This document shows positions 26,933 to 34,769 of a stretch of 64,000 bases of DNA, piece by piece. Each line of letters begins with the position of its first letter. Position 1 is the first letter of the stretch. The DNA is taken from assembly GCA_026389265.1 (NCBI GenBank), contig JAPLIE010000045.1, positions 1 to 64,000 of the forward strand. Reading direction: 5' to 3'. Source of the DNA: Cyanobacteriota bacterium. Lineage in GTDB: Bacteria > Cyanobacteriota > Cyanobacteriia > PCC-6307 > Cyanobiaceae. A program made the translations under genes and the position numbers. Under the pieces are notes generated by a model that did not search any database, was not told the DNA's origin, and saw only the letters and a program-made list of their open reading frames with translations.

Positions 26933-27718
26933 TTGGCGTCGCCCGATCCCGATCCACTGGTCCCGATCAGGGCACGCACCCCGGACCAGCCGATCCTGGT
27001 GCTTGGTGGTTTTCTGATCGGCGCAGAGGCCTATGGGCCGCTGGTGGCCAGCCTGGAGCAGCTCAGCGCTCAGCCGGTGGAGCTGGTGCCGGTGTCGCGC
27101 CTCGACTGGCTGCTGACGCTGTTTCCCTTCGGCTGGGCGCGGCTGCTCGATCGGGTGGCGCCGCTGGCCGGCGAGCTGGCCGCCCGCTCCCCCAGCGGCC
27201 GCATCACCCTGGTGGGCCACAGTTCCGGCGGGATCCTGCTGCGGCTGTTCCTGGCCGACGGCCCCTTTGAGGGCCGCCGATATAGCGGCCGCCGCCTGGC
27301 CGACACCCTGGTGATGCTCGGCTCTCCCCATACGGCCCTGAAGGCCACCGCCATGCGGGCCCGGGTGGCGCGGGAGCTGCCGGGGGCCTTCTTCGCCAGC
27401 GCCGACACCGATCCGGTGCGCTATGTGGCGGTGGCTGGGGCAATTGATCTGGCTGAGGAGGCCGGTCAGGCCAGCGCCACGGCCCGCCGGCTGGCCCCCA
27501 CCGCCTACCGCAACAGCACCGGTGATCCGGCCGATCGAGGCGATGGCCTGGTGCCGGTGGAGTCGGCCCTGCTGGAGGGTGCCGAAGCGCTCGTGCTGGA
27601 GGGGGTGGCCCATGGCGGGGCCTTTGGACCCGTCTGGTACGGCACCCCGGCGGTGGTGGAGCGCTGGTGGGCGGCGGTGGCCAGCTCAGCCGCCGGGCCC
27701 GCCCTCGGCGCGGCCTGA
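26933..27718 (+). CDS. Alpha/beta-hydrolase (esterase/lipase-like)
   Basis: A 261-residue predicted serine hydrolase. The nucleophile elbow GHSSGG lies near residue 93; an oxyanion-type segment ILVLGGFLIGAEAYGPL precedes it; candidate acid and His are in RGDGLVPVESALL and VAHGGAFG near the C-terminus. It resembles cyanobacterial lipase-like proteins with a phospholipase or PGAP1-like fold. The start is uncertain because the frame begins with TTG 26933 and no ATG is available; the gene follows its neighbour after about 30 bases. Confidence 0.75.
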   Translation: MASPDPDPLVPIRARTPDQPILVLGGFLIGAEAYGPLVASLEQLSAQPVELVPVSRLDWLLTLFPFGWARLLDRVAPLAGELAARSPSGRITLVGHSSGGILLRLFLADGPFEGRRYSGRRLADTLVMLGSPHTALKATAMRARVARELPGAFFASADTDPVRYVAVAGAIDLAEEAGQASATARRLAPTAYRNSTGDPADRGDGLVPVESALLEGAEALVLEGVAHGGAFGPVWYGTPAVVERWWAAVASSAAGPALGAA

Positions 27719-27721
27719 AGA

Positions 27722-28024
27722 TCAACTGCGCCGCAACCAGCCCGGTGCGCCGGAGAACCACTCGCCCAGGTCGTCGCGGCGGGGATCGAAGGCTCCTTCC
27801 GGACCCACTTCGCCGAGATCCATCTGGGCGAGGAAGCGATCCAGTCCTTCCCTGGGTGTTCCTTGAACCTGGGTGCGTCGAGCCCGGCGCAGCCAGCTCC
27901 ACACGGTGGGATCGCGGTCGGCGAACTTCTGCACGTAGATGCGTTCGGCGAGGCTCACCGGTTCGGCGGCAGCGATGCGGTCGATGATCTCCTGGAGCCG
28001 AAGCCTGGTTTTCGGCGTGAGCAT
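27722..28024 (-). CDS. Small conserved-looking hypothetical protein
   Basis: A 100-residue, mostly helical, charged protein beginning MLTPKTRLRLQEIIDRIAA, with VSLAERIYVQKFADRDPTVW in the middle. No family was recognised, but regular codon use and a clean start support a real gene. Its stop is three bases from the stop of the convergent esterase gene. Confidence 0.6.
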   Translation of the reverse strand: MLTPKTRLRLQEIIDRIAAAEPVSLAERIYVQKFADRDPTVWSWLRRARRTQVQGTPREGLDRFLAQMDLGEVGPEGAFDPRRDDLGEWFSGAPGWLRRS

Positions 28025-28475
28025 GGAGAGGGGTGCAATGGGGTGGCGGCAGATTCAGACCGCTGCCCCGATGAAATGGTGGCGAACCGTACCAATCCCC
28101 CCGCTATGTCAGCGGATCCCCGTGATTTCCGGATGCCATCGCTACCGAAGTGGGTTCGTGGTGCTGAAAAGCGGCGAATCACAGCGCCATCAAGCGGTGA
28201 GCGATTCGGGATTGATGAGCTTATGCCAACAATTCCGTGGTGATGGTTGATGGTGATCTCATGGTCCGCTATGGATCAAACGCTCAGCCCTGCCATGCCC
28301 CCCATCCCCCGATCCGGTCTGGACCCACCGTTTCAGCGCCGAGGAGCAGGAGGCCCTGGCCGAGGAGGCCAGCGCCGGCGCCGTAGCTGGCCCCGCTGCC
28401 CCCCCTGCAGCCGGCCCCGCAGCTGCCGCAGGAGGAGCTGCTGCATGGGGACCTGCCGCTGGAGGGGCGGCCCCC

Positions 28476-29657
28476 TTGGCGGGCCTGCGCTTCGCGGTGA
28501 AGGATCTGCTTGCGGTGCGGGGCTGCCGGTTGGGTTGCGGCAATCCCCACTGGGCTGCCCGCCAGGAGCCCAGCCCGGTTACTGCTGCCGCAGTGCAGCG
28601 GCTGCTGGCGGCCGGCGGCCGCTGCCTCGGCACCACCTGGCTCGATGAATTCGCCTTCGGGCTGGCCGGAGAGAACGCCTGGGGTGGCACGCCCCCGAAC
28701 CCGCGCGCACCCGGCCGAATCCCGGGGGGCTCCAGCAGCGGCAGCGCCTCGGCGGTGGCCCTTGGCGAGGCCGATCTGGCCCTCGCCACCGACACCGCTG
28801 GCTCGATCCGAGCCCCCGCCAGCTGGTGCGGCCTCTGGGGACTGCGGCCCAGCCACGGTGCCGTCAGCACCGATGGGGTAGCACCGCTGGCCCCCAGCCT
28901 CGACACGGTGGGCCTGTTCGCCTCCTCCCGCGAGACGTTGCAGCTGGGTATGGCAACGCTGCTGGAGCCGATCTCGCCGCACAACTCCGGCGATCACGCA
29001 ACCTACGCCCCCGCCGCCATCGCCGTCGCAACCTCCTCAACGGTCCGCGCCATCGGCTGGATCCCCGAGCTGTGGGCCCTGGCCGATCCCGCCGTGGCGG
29101 CACCCCTGGAGCGGCAAGCCCGGGAGCTGGCCGAGCAACTGGGGCGCCCGTTGCAGCGCTGGCCCCTGGCGGAGCTGGGCTTCGCCTCCCCGGAGGAGCT
29201 GCAGCGCCTGCTGGAGGCGGTGCAGTGGTCCGAGATCGAGCAGAGCCTGATCCAGCTGCCGCGCGATCTGCCGGTGGGTCCCACCCTGGCGCGCAACCGC
29301 GCCCTGGTGGCCGGCCGTGATCGCAGCCTGTTGCCGGGAGCCCTGATCGCCCGCGAGGCCCTGCGGCAGAAGCTGCACCAGCTGCTGGCCCGAGGGTCTA
29401 GCGGTGGCGGGCCAGCCCTGCTGCTGCTGCCCTGCACCCCCACGGTGGCGCCCCTCTGCGGCAGCCTCGGCAGCGACCGCAGCACCAACACCGTGATCCA
29501 GCGGCTGCTGCAGCTGGGCGCCCTGGCCAGCCTCGCCGGCCTGCCCCAGCTGGCCAGGCCCGGCAGCGTGGACCGTGAGCACGGACTGCCGGTGGGCTTG
29601 GGGGTGCTCACCCAAGCCGGCGGCGACCGGCTGCTGTTGGCATTGCCGGACCCTTAG
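28476..29657 (+). CDS. Amidase-signature hydrolase, N-terminus probably frameshifted
   Basis: An amidase-signature enzyme with Ser-cisSer-Lys triad: Lys in FAVKDLL (residue 9 from this start), GGSSSGSAS with the cis-Ser, and DTAGSIRAPASWCGLWGLRP with the nucleophile. The TTG 28476 start places the catalytic Lys only nine residues in. Upstream, the same frame encodes a plausible N-terminal helix (THRFSAEEQEALAEEAS) with no start codon, while ATG 28271 begins MDQTLSPAMPPIP in another frame. Removing one C from the run at 28306-28310 would join them. Substrate unknown. Confidence 0.8.
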   Translation: MAGLRFAVKDLLAVRGCRLGCGNPHWAARQEPSPVTAAAVQRLLAAGGRCLGTTWLDEFAFGLAGENAWGGTPPNPRAPGRIPGGSSSGSASAVALGEADLALATDTAGSIRAPASWCGLWGLRPSHGAVSTDGVAPLAPSLDTVGLFASSRETLQLGMATLLEPISPHNSGDHATYAPAAIAVATSSTVRAIGWIPELWALADPAVAAPLERQARELAEQLGRPLQRWPLAELGFASPEELQRLLEAVQWSEIEQSLIQLPRDLPVGPTLARNRALVAGRDRSLLPGALIAREALRQKLHQLLARGSSGGGPALLLLPCTPTVAPLCGSLGSDRSTNTVIQRLLQLGALASLAGLPQLARPGSVDREHGLPVGLGVLTQAGGDRLLLALPDP

Positions 29658-29668
29658 CCTCACGGGTC

Positions 29669-30112
29669 ATGGACCGGATCCAGTTCCACCTCTCCATCCC
29701 CGCCCTCGACCTGGACGCCACCCAGCGCTGGTATGTCGAGGGGCTTGGTTGCGTGGTCGGCCGCCGCAGTGCCTATGCCCTGATCCTCGATCTGGGCGGC
29801 CACCAGCTGGTGGCTCAGCGCACCGATCCGGCCAGCCTTGGCGAGGAGCAGCGCGGCATCTATCCGCGTCATTTCGGACTGGTGTTCGCTGAGCTGGCCA
29901 GCTGGCAGGTCTTGCTGGAACGCAGCCGTTCCGCCGGCCTGGAGTTCGGGATCGAGCCGAAGCTGCGCTTTGCCGGCGAAGCGCTGGAGCACCACACTTT
30001 TTTTCTGATTGATCCAGCCGGCAACTGGCTGGAGTTCAAGCACTACAGCGATCCGGAGGCGGTGCTCGGCTGCCGCAGCCACACCCTGGTGGGCGATTCA
30101 CGCCATGGCTGA
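29669..30112 (+). CDS. VOC-family (glyoxalase/bleomycin-resistance fold) protein
   Basis: A 147-residue vicinal oxygen chelate protein. It opens with the paired beta-alpha-beta pattern MDRIQFHLSIPALDLDATQR, has a central PRHFGLVF strand, and ends with the common DPAGNWLEFKHY segment carrying the metal-binding Glu; the first His is in QFHLSI. Possible dioxygenase or isomerase; substrate unknown. It follows the amidase by 11 bases and overlaps the next gene, so the three form an operon-like run. Confidence 0.85.
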   Translation: MDRIQFHLSIPALDLDATQRWYVEGLGCVVGRRSAYALILDLGGHQLVAQRTDPASLGEEQRGIYPRHFGLVFAELASWQVLLERSRSAGLEFGIEPKLRFAGEALEHHTFFLIDPAGNWLEFKHYSDPEAVLGCRSHTLVGDSRHG

Positions 30113-30872
30113 AGCTGCGCTCCAATGGGTGCGGTGCCGGTTGGTGGCGGGCCATGGCGTGGCATCGGGCCGGGCCGCCACCAGCCCCTACCCGGCCGGC
30201 ACGATTCACCTGCAGGCGCCCTATTTCGCGGCCAGGGGCATCGATCTGGCGCCCTTCTTCGCCGGCACCCTCAACCTGGAGGCCGCTCGGGGCCACTGGC
30301 GCCTCCGCGACCCCGATGCCCGGATTGAGGCCCTGGAGTGGACCGATCGCCATCCACCGGAGACCTTCTCCTTCTGGCACTGCCGCCTGCGGGTTCCCGC
30401 CGAAGCCGCCGCCGCCGTTGGTTCCGCCGGTCTGGCCGCCCTCATTTATTACCCCCACCCCGAAACCAAGCGCGCCCACCACCAGGCGCCCAGCTGCCTG
30501 GAGCTGCTGGCCCCCTGGATCCCCGGCCTTCACCCCGAAGCGGAGCTGGAGCTGGGCGTCGATCCGCGCCGCTGCCGCCTGATCGATCCGGCCCGGCTGC
30601 GGGCGCGGCTGCTGGAGTTCCTCAAGTTCCGCGTGCTGGCGGCCCAGGAGGAGTTCTTCGAGGCGTTCCTGGTGCCCCAGCCCGGTGAGGCCCCAGGGCC
30701 GAATCCGAGGCCTTGCCTGGCTCCCGCCTTGGCCGCCCTTGGACCCAGCGCCGTCCTCGATCTCAATCGCTTCCGCACCTGGCTCCAAGCTCTCTGGCCC
30801 GAAGCCCTCGATCTCGACGACGCCGACCTGCTGGCCACCCTGGAGCAGGCCCGCCAGCTCTATGTGAACTGA
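30105..30872 (+). CDS. Hypothetical protein with a GTLNL motif
   Basis: A 255-residue protein overlapping the VOC gene by eight bases. The N-terminal half contains a strand-loop pattern around FAGTLNLEAARGHW and YYPHPETKRAHHQAPSCLEL; the C-terminal half is helical (FLKFRVLAAQEEFFEAFLVP). The GTLNL segment recalls the nucleotide-binding loop of archaeal CTP-dependent riboflavin kinases, but nothing else supports that, so I leave the function open. Confidence 0.6.
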   Translation: MAEAALQWVRCRLVAGHGVASGRAATSPYPAGTIHLQAPYFAARGIDLAPFFAGTLNLEAARGHWRLRDPDARIEALEWTDRHPPETFSFWHCRLRVPAEAAAAVGSAGLAALIYYPHPETKRAHHQAPSCLELLAPWIPGLHPEAELELGVDPRRCRLIDPARLRARLLEFLKFRVLAAQEEFFEAFLVPQPGEAPGPNPRPCLAPALAALGPSAVLDLNRFRTWLQALWPEALDLDDADLLATLEQARQLYVN

Positions 30873-30908
30873 GCGCTAATGCCGGTCGTCCGATTCCAAG
30901 CCCGGCGC

Positions 30909-31304
30909 TCAGCGCTTGCCAGCCAGCTGCTCGCAGGCGGGGGGCCGGCCCATTTGCTGTGCCGTTTCCACCGGCCGCCCAAACTGGCGCTGCAGCTCCT
31001 GGAGCTGTTGGTTGATGGCACACTGGGCCTAACGCCAGGCCAGCTGCATGGCGGGATCGCTGGGTTCGGGACCCAGGGCGTCGGCCTCCCGCAGCAGGGG
31101 CCGCAGCTGATCGGCCCAGAGGCCGCGCTGGCCTGGGATGTTCTCTTTCGGCAGATCGCGGCTGAGGGAAGCCTGGTCCCAGGCACTGCGGCGATCGGGC
31201 CGCAGCAACAGCAAGGCTCCCAGGCCCAGCAGCAGGGCAACGCTGGCACCGATGAGCACGGGACGTGGACGCACAGCAGGGCCAAGGGCTGGTGATTCCA
31301 GCAT
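30909..31304 (-). pseudogene. Small membrane-anchored protein interrupted by one in-frame TAG
   Basis: From ATG 31304 the protein has a membrane helix (LIGASVALLLGLGALLLL) and a charged helical domain ending at AMQLAWR, then TAG at 31031-31029. Reading on in the same frame gives 39 further residues with a natural look (AQCAINQQLQELQRQFGRPV; PACEQLAGKR) and a TGA at 30911-30909. The likely original is a 131-residue protein with one nonsense change. Family not recognised. Confidence 0.55.
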
Positions 31305-31889
31305 GGACTTTGATCCTAAACGCTGCCTCTCTGGCGCCAACGTGCTGAGCTGTGCTCTGGGCAGATCAACAGCAGCTCAACCCGGCGTTAGGCGCTTGCA
31401 GCACTGCTTACCTTTTGCAACCTTCCAAACCCTTATCGGCGGATCCAGCCATCAAACTCAGGGATTCGCTAACAAACTGTTCGGAGGATCGACATATATG
31501 GCCGCGTATACCCAATAATCGTACCGTCTTCATCTCATTTCGGTGGTGGTTTCGGCATTGTCTACACGTTTCCCATGGCAAGGTCTTTCAATCGTGCCAG
31601 ACTCTATTATTTCGTCCCTATCTGCCCCTGCACTCCTTTGTAGCAGAGTGAACACATCTTATGCGGATCCACCTAAGATGCACCAGCGTTGGTCGATGAG
31701 CCATGAGATCCATTGTGGCGCAGTGCTTCTGTCACCTGGCTGCCGGGCGAGTGATGCGTCTTAGGCGGACAGCCGGGGGCTTCGGTGCGACTTTTACGGA
31801 TCCGCCCAAATAGTAGTTGGCCGGTCTACGTGAGGGGATCCCGCAAAGCCCAAATTGAAGCTAGTCTGATGAAATCCAGGAGATGATTG
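31305..31889. other. Gene-free, lower-GC stretch at the edge of an accessory island
   Basis: No supported gene. The base composition turns more AT-rich than the flanks. CGGATCC recurs three times with similar neighbours (near 31440, 31665 and 31797). The last 30 bases hold the hicB ribosome-binding site (AGGAG at 31878-31882, seven bases before the start). Confidence 0.5.
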
Positions 31890-32099
31890 ATGGCAAGGCA
31901 GTTTGACGTCGTGGTGGAGAAGGACTCAGATGGATTCTTCGTCGCCAGCGTTCCCGCTCTCGCTGGGTGTCACACACAGGCACGCTCATTGGATCAGTTG
32001 ATGGAGCGTATCAAAGAAGCTATTGAGCTCTGCCTCGAAGTTCAGAAAGGTGATTTTGAGCAACTTGATTTTGTAGGCGTTCAGAGGGTTACGGTGTAA
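31890..32099 (+). CDS. hicB: HicB-family antitoxin
   Basis: A 69-residue antitoxin with the degenerate RNase-H-like HicB fold: FDVVVEKDSDGFFVASVPAL, GCHTQARSLDQLMERIKEAI. It is the short form without a C-terminal DNA-binding domain. A strong AGGAG sits seven bases before ATG 31890, which decides the start over TTG 31887. It precedes hicA by two bases. Codon use is less GC-biased than in neighbours beyond the island. Confidence 0.88.
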   Translation: MARQFDVVVEKDSDGFFVASVPALAGCHTQARSLDQLMERIKEAIELCLEVQKGDFEQLDFVGVQRVTV

Positions 32100-32101
32100 A
32101 G

Positions 32102-32401
32102 GTGTCGAAGTACTCATCTGTTACAGGTAAAGCCCTGATATTGGAACTTAAGAGGGCTGGCTTTCTTGTCCAGAGAGTAAAGGGAAGTCATCATTTTGTT
32201 CGGCATCCAGATGGGAGGACAACCGTAGTGCCAGTGCATTCCGGTGAATCAATTGGACCTGGGTTGCTGGCGAAGATCCTGCGGGACAAGCTCCCTGCCT
32301 GCCACTCAAGGGCAGCGTTAGACATGCCCATGCCTGACCTTTACCATTGCCAACCGCGCTTGTTTTCAACCATCTATACTGCTACCGGATTTTCTGACTG
32401 A
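32102..32401 (+). CDS. hicA: HicA-family toxin with a replaced C-terminus
   Basis: Double-stranded-RNA-binding-like mRNA interferase. Residues 1-62 are a good HicA: SVTGKALILELKRAGFLVQR, catalytic GSHHFVRHPDGR, TTVVPVHSGESIGPGLLAKI, LRD. The usual last helix is missing; instead 36 unrelated residues follow (from PACHSRAAL), encoded by sequence containing a hairpin repeat shared with 48946-48967. The catalytic His is kept, so activity may remain, but the fold could be impaired. GTG start. The stop overlaps the next ATG (TGATG). Confidence 0.8.
   Translation: MSKYSSVTGKALILELKRAGFLVQRVKGSHHFVRHPDGRTTVVPVHSGESIGPGLLAKILRDKLPACHSRAALDMPMPDLYHCQPRLFSTIYTATGFSD
32296..32317. repeat. 22-bp hairpin repeat, copy 1 (inside the hicA tail)
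   Basis: TGCCTGCCACTCA, then A, then GGGCAGCG; the stem is CTGCC/GGCAG. It matches 48946-48967 at 21 of 22 positions. It starts where hicA stops resembling its family, so it may mark a recombination junction. Confidence 0.65.
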
Positions 32402-32850
32402 TGAACATGATTGGCGCTCACCTTAGGTACCGATACGCCTTCAGCCGAATGGATGCGGCGATGGAAGAAGGCTGGCTAATGGAGGCAATTACAATTCAAG
32501 AGAGCATTCTTTCGGGTCGGCTTTTGTCGGCCCTCTATTCGACAGGGATTGTTGTCAACCCAAGGGATTCGTTTAGATCATTAATCGATAGATTCAAGAA
32601 GCATTGCGAGGATCAAGATCCGCATGTCGAGGTGCTTGTAGCTCGTCTGCACGAATGGCGTGTCAAAAGAAATGAGACTTTGCACTCTGTTTGCCGCCAT
32701 ATTGATGATCCTTACGATGAAGACACTGTAAGAAAGTTTGAGGATAAGCTTGTTGACGCTGCAAGTGAAGGAAGGGTATTGGTTGATGATGTGCGAAACA
32801 CGGTTGAACGGGTTAAGCGTAGAATTAAAAATGCTGGCAAAACGAGTTGA
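32401..32850 (+). CDS. HEPN-like hypothetical protein downstream of hicBA
   Basis: A 149-residue helical protein whose ATG overlaps the hicA stop. The region VARLHEWRVKRNETLHSV contains RNETLH, matching the R-N-x3-H signature of HEPN RNases, and the helical pattern before it (ITIQESILSGRLLSALYS) fits such a fold. Base composition is lower in GC than the flanks, suggesting transfer. Whether it is a third toxin-antitoxin component or an independent cassette gene is unknown. The 200 bases after it hold no supported gene. Confidence 0.6.
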   Translation: MNMIGAHLRYRYAFSRMDAAMEEGWLMEAITIQESILSGRLLSALYSTGIVVNPRDSFRSLIDRFKKHCEDQDPHVEVLVARLHEWRVKRNETLHSVCRHIDDPYDEDTVRKFEDKLVDAASEGRVLVDDVRNTVERVKRRIKNAGKTS

Positions 32851-33050
32851 GGAATTTCAAACACACTCCTCGAGTGGACAGGCCTTCGCAGCCATCTCAG
32901 ATCCAGTGCCTGACCCTGCTTCGGTTGGGCCAAGCATCGATCGCAACGCCTCCAATGGGCTTGCCTTCCGCCTGGGCAGCTGTCAGGCCTACATCAACCT
33001 ACTGAGCTTCTGTTGACCTTCATCGCCCCCAGCCCGCTGCGCGATGCCGG

Positions 33051-33221
33051 CACGACGACAGCCAGGAGACCGCCGTCGACTTGCGCGTAGAAACCCAACA
33101 TCTCATTCGCCTCGACGAACGCAAACTCGCCGCCCTGGAGGAACTGAAGCAGTCCCACCTGCACCAGGCCTTCAACGACGAACTTGGAGCCGTGGCGGTC
33201 GCCTCCCCTTCCCCTGCATGA
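33051..33221 (+). pseudogene. hsdS C-terminal fragment
   Basis: An open frame without a start, ending at TGA 33219-33221. The stretch ETQHLIRLDERKLAALEELK then QSHLHQAFNDEL closely follows the C-terminal coiled coil of type I specificity subunits, which usually ends KLAALDELKxSLLHQAF. Nothing of the recognition domains is present upstream. It lies directly before the repeat array and ATPase 2, mirroring the order hsdS-repeats-ATPase at 9987-7651. Confidence 0.65.
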
Positions 33222-33230
33222 GCTGAGCAG

Positions 33231-33299
33231 TTTTTCCTGCATCAGAAGCTCCGTTTTATCTGCATCAGATGGCCGGTTTTTACTGCATTAGAATTCCGG
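33231..33299 (+). repeat. Three 23-bp direct repeats upstream of ATPase 2
   Basis: Units at 33231, 33254 and 33277. Each starts TTTT, has CTGCAT(C/T)AGA in the middle and ends in CCG or CCGG. The array ends 25 bases before the ATPase ATG. Unit two contains CATCAGAT, also found in the middle unit of the array before ATPase 1. Confidence 0.8.
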
Positions 33300-33324
33300 C
33301 ATCTTCAGCATTGCCCGCCCCGCC

Positions 33325-34593
33325 ATGGCCGCCAGCAACGGCTTGGCCTACCGCCCCCGCATCGCCGACGCCGAGTTGCGCGCCTGCCTGGGCGCCGCCG
33401 GTGCAGTGGTGATCGAGGGCCCCAAAGCCTGCGGCAAGACGCGCCTGGCCCAGCAGCTGGCGGCCTCCACGGTGCTGCTGGATGTGGACACCGCCGCCCG
33501 CCAGGCGCTGGCGGTGGATCCGGCACTGGTGCTGGCGGGGCCCCGGCCGCGCCTGGTGGATGAATGGCAGGTGGCGCCGGTGCTCTGGAACCAGGTGCGG
33601 CGGGCTTTGGATGCCGTTGAGGCGCCTGGGCAATTTCTGCTCACCGGTTCGGCGGTGCCGGCCGATGACGCCGAGCGTCACACCGGGGCCGGACGCTTTT
33701 CCTTTCTGCGGCTGCGGCCGATGAGCCTGGTGGAAAGTGGCGCCGGCCAGGGCGGCGTCTCGCTGGCGGCGCTGCTGGAGGGGGAGCCGCCCAGCTGCGC
33801 TGATCCGGGATTGGGCGTGGCGGATCTGGCCGAGCTGCTGTGCCGCGGCGGCTGGCCGGCCCAGCTGGAGCGGCCCCTGGCGGCGGCCTGCCGCGCCGCA
33901 CGCGATTACCTGGAGCGGGTGCGCCAGGTGGACGTGCAGCGGCTGGATGGGCGGCGGCGGGATCCCCAGCGCCTGGGGGCCCTGCTGCGCTCCCTCGGCC
34001 GCAACGTGGCCACCGAGGTGAAGCTGTCCACCCTGGCGGCCGATGCCGGTGGTGCCGATGGGCCCCTCGACCCGCGCACCGTGGCCGACCATCTGCAGGC
34101 CCTGGAGCGGCTGATGGTGCTGGAGAACCAGCCCGCCTGGCAGCCCCATCTGCGATCGAAAGCCGCCCTGCGCCAGGCACCGCGGCGCCATTTCTGCGAC
34201 CCCTCTCTGGCGGTGGCGGCGCTGGGCGGCAGCCCCGATCGGCTCCTGAAGGATCTGGAGTGGCTGGGGTTGCTGTTCGAGTCGCTAGTGATTCGCGACC
34301 TGCGGGTGCTGGCCCAGGCGCTGGATGGCGAGCTGTTCCACTACCGCGACGACTACGGCGTTGAGGTGGACGCGATCGTGCAGCTGCGCGATGGCCGCTG
34401 GGGTGCGATCGAGATCAAGCTCGGACCGGGCCAGGTGGAGGCCGCCGCCGCCGGCCTGCTGCGCTTTCGCCAGCAGATCGATACCCGCCGCACCGGCGAA
34501 CCCGCCTTCCTGGCGGTGGTCTGCGGCAGCGGCTATGGCTACCGGCGCGCCGACGGCATCGCCGTGGTGCCGGTGGGGGCATTGGGGGCTTGA
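33325..34593 (+). CDS. AAA ATPase with DUF4143/nuclease-like C-terminus (ATPase 2)
   Basis: A 422-residue paralogue of the protein at 7651-8940. Walker A GPKACGKTRL (residues 32-41), Walker B RLVDEWQ (about 76-82), sensor FLLTGSAVP. The C-terminal domain contains FESLVIRDLRVLAQ and the PD-(D/E)XK-like VEVDAIVQL with IEIKLG. The N-terminus is alanine-rich. The gene appears intact. Its TGA overlaps a TTG that opens a nucleotidyltransferase-like frame, so it may share a transcript with the MNT/HEPN genes. Function unknown; defence or toxin-antitoxin association is inferred from family and context. Confidence 0.85.
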   Translation: MAASNGLAYRPRIADAELRACLGAAGAVVIEGPKACGKTRLAQQLAASTVLLDVDTAARQALAVDPALVLAGPRPRLVDEWQVAPVLWNQVRRALDAVEAPGQFLLTGSAVPADDAERHTGAGRFSFLRLRPMSLVESGAGQGGVSLAALLEGEPPSCADPGLGVADLAELLCRGGWPAQLERPLAAACRAARDYLERVRQVDVQRLDGRRRDPQRLGALLRSLGRNVATEVKLSTLAADAGGADGPLDPRTVADHLQALERLMVLENQPAWQPHLRSKAALRQAPRRHFCDPSLAVAALGGSPDRLLKDLEWLGLLFESLVIRDLRVLAQALDGELFHYRDDYGVEVDAIVQLRDGRWGAIEIKLGPGQVEAAAAGLLRFRQQIDTRRTGEPAFLAVVCGSGYGYRRADGIAVVPVGALGA

Positions 34594-34769
34594 GCAGGCC
34601 CAGGCGATCGCTCGCGATCTTCTACGGCTCCCGGGCCCTAGGGCGGCACCGTCCCGCCTCCGATATCGACCTCACCCTGATCGGCCCCGCGATCAGCGCC
34701 GCCTCCCTGGCCCGCATCGCGCGTGCCGGCGTGGAGCTGTATCGCCCCCGGATGCGTCAAACTCACCCC
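34590..34769 (+). pseudogene. Partial nucleotidyltransferase core fused ahead of the MNT gene
   Basis: In frame with the following gene and overlapping the ATPase stop, this segment encodes LAIFYGSRALGRHRPASDID, a canonical minimal nucleotidyltransferase core (GSRA...SDID), then stops resembling the family after about 45 residues. Only the first half of a domain is present. Either it is a remnant of another MNT gene or it forms an N-terminal extension of the next protein. Confidence 0.55.

Noticed and set aside
30105-30872. CTP-dependent riboflavin kinase
   Set aside because: Only the short GTLNL segment resembles that family; catalytic and flavin-binding parts were not seen.
31380-31400. 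Possible integron attC core (GCGTTAGGC)
   Set aside because: A matching partner core at attC spacing was not found, and the window has no integrase. Only the hairpin repeat at 32296 is kept as a weak hint.
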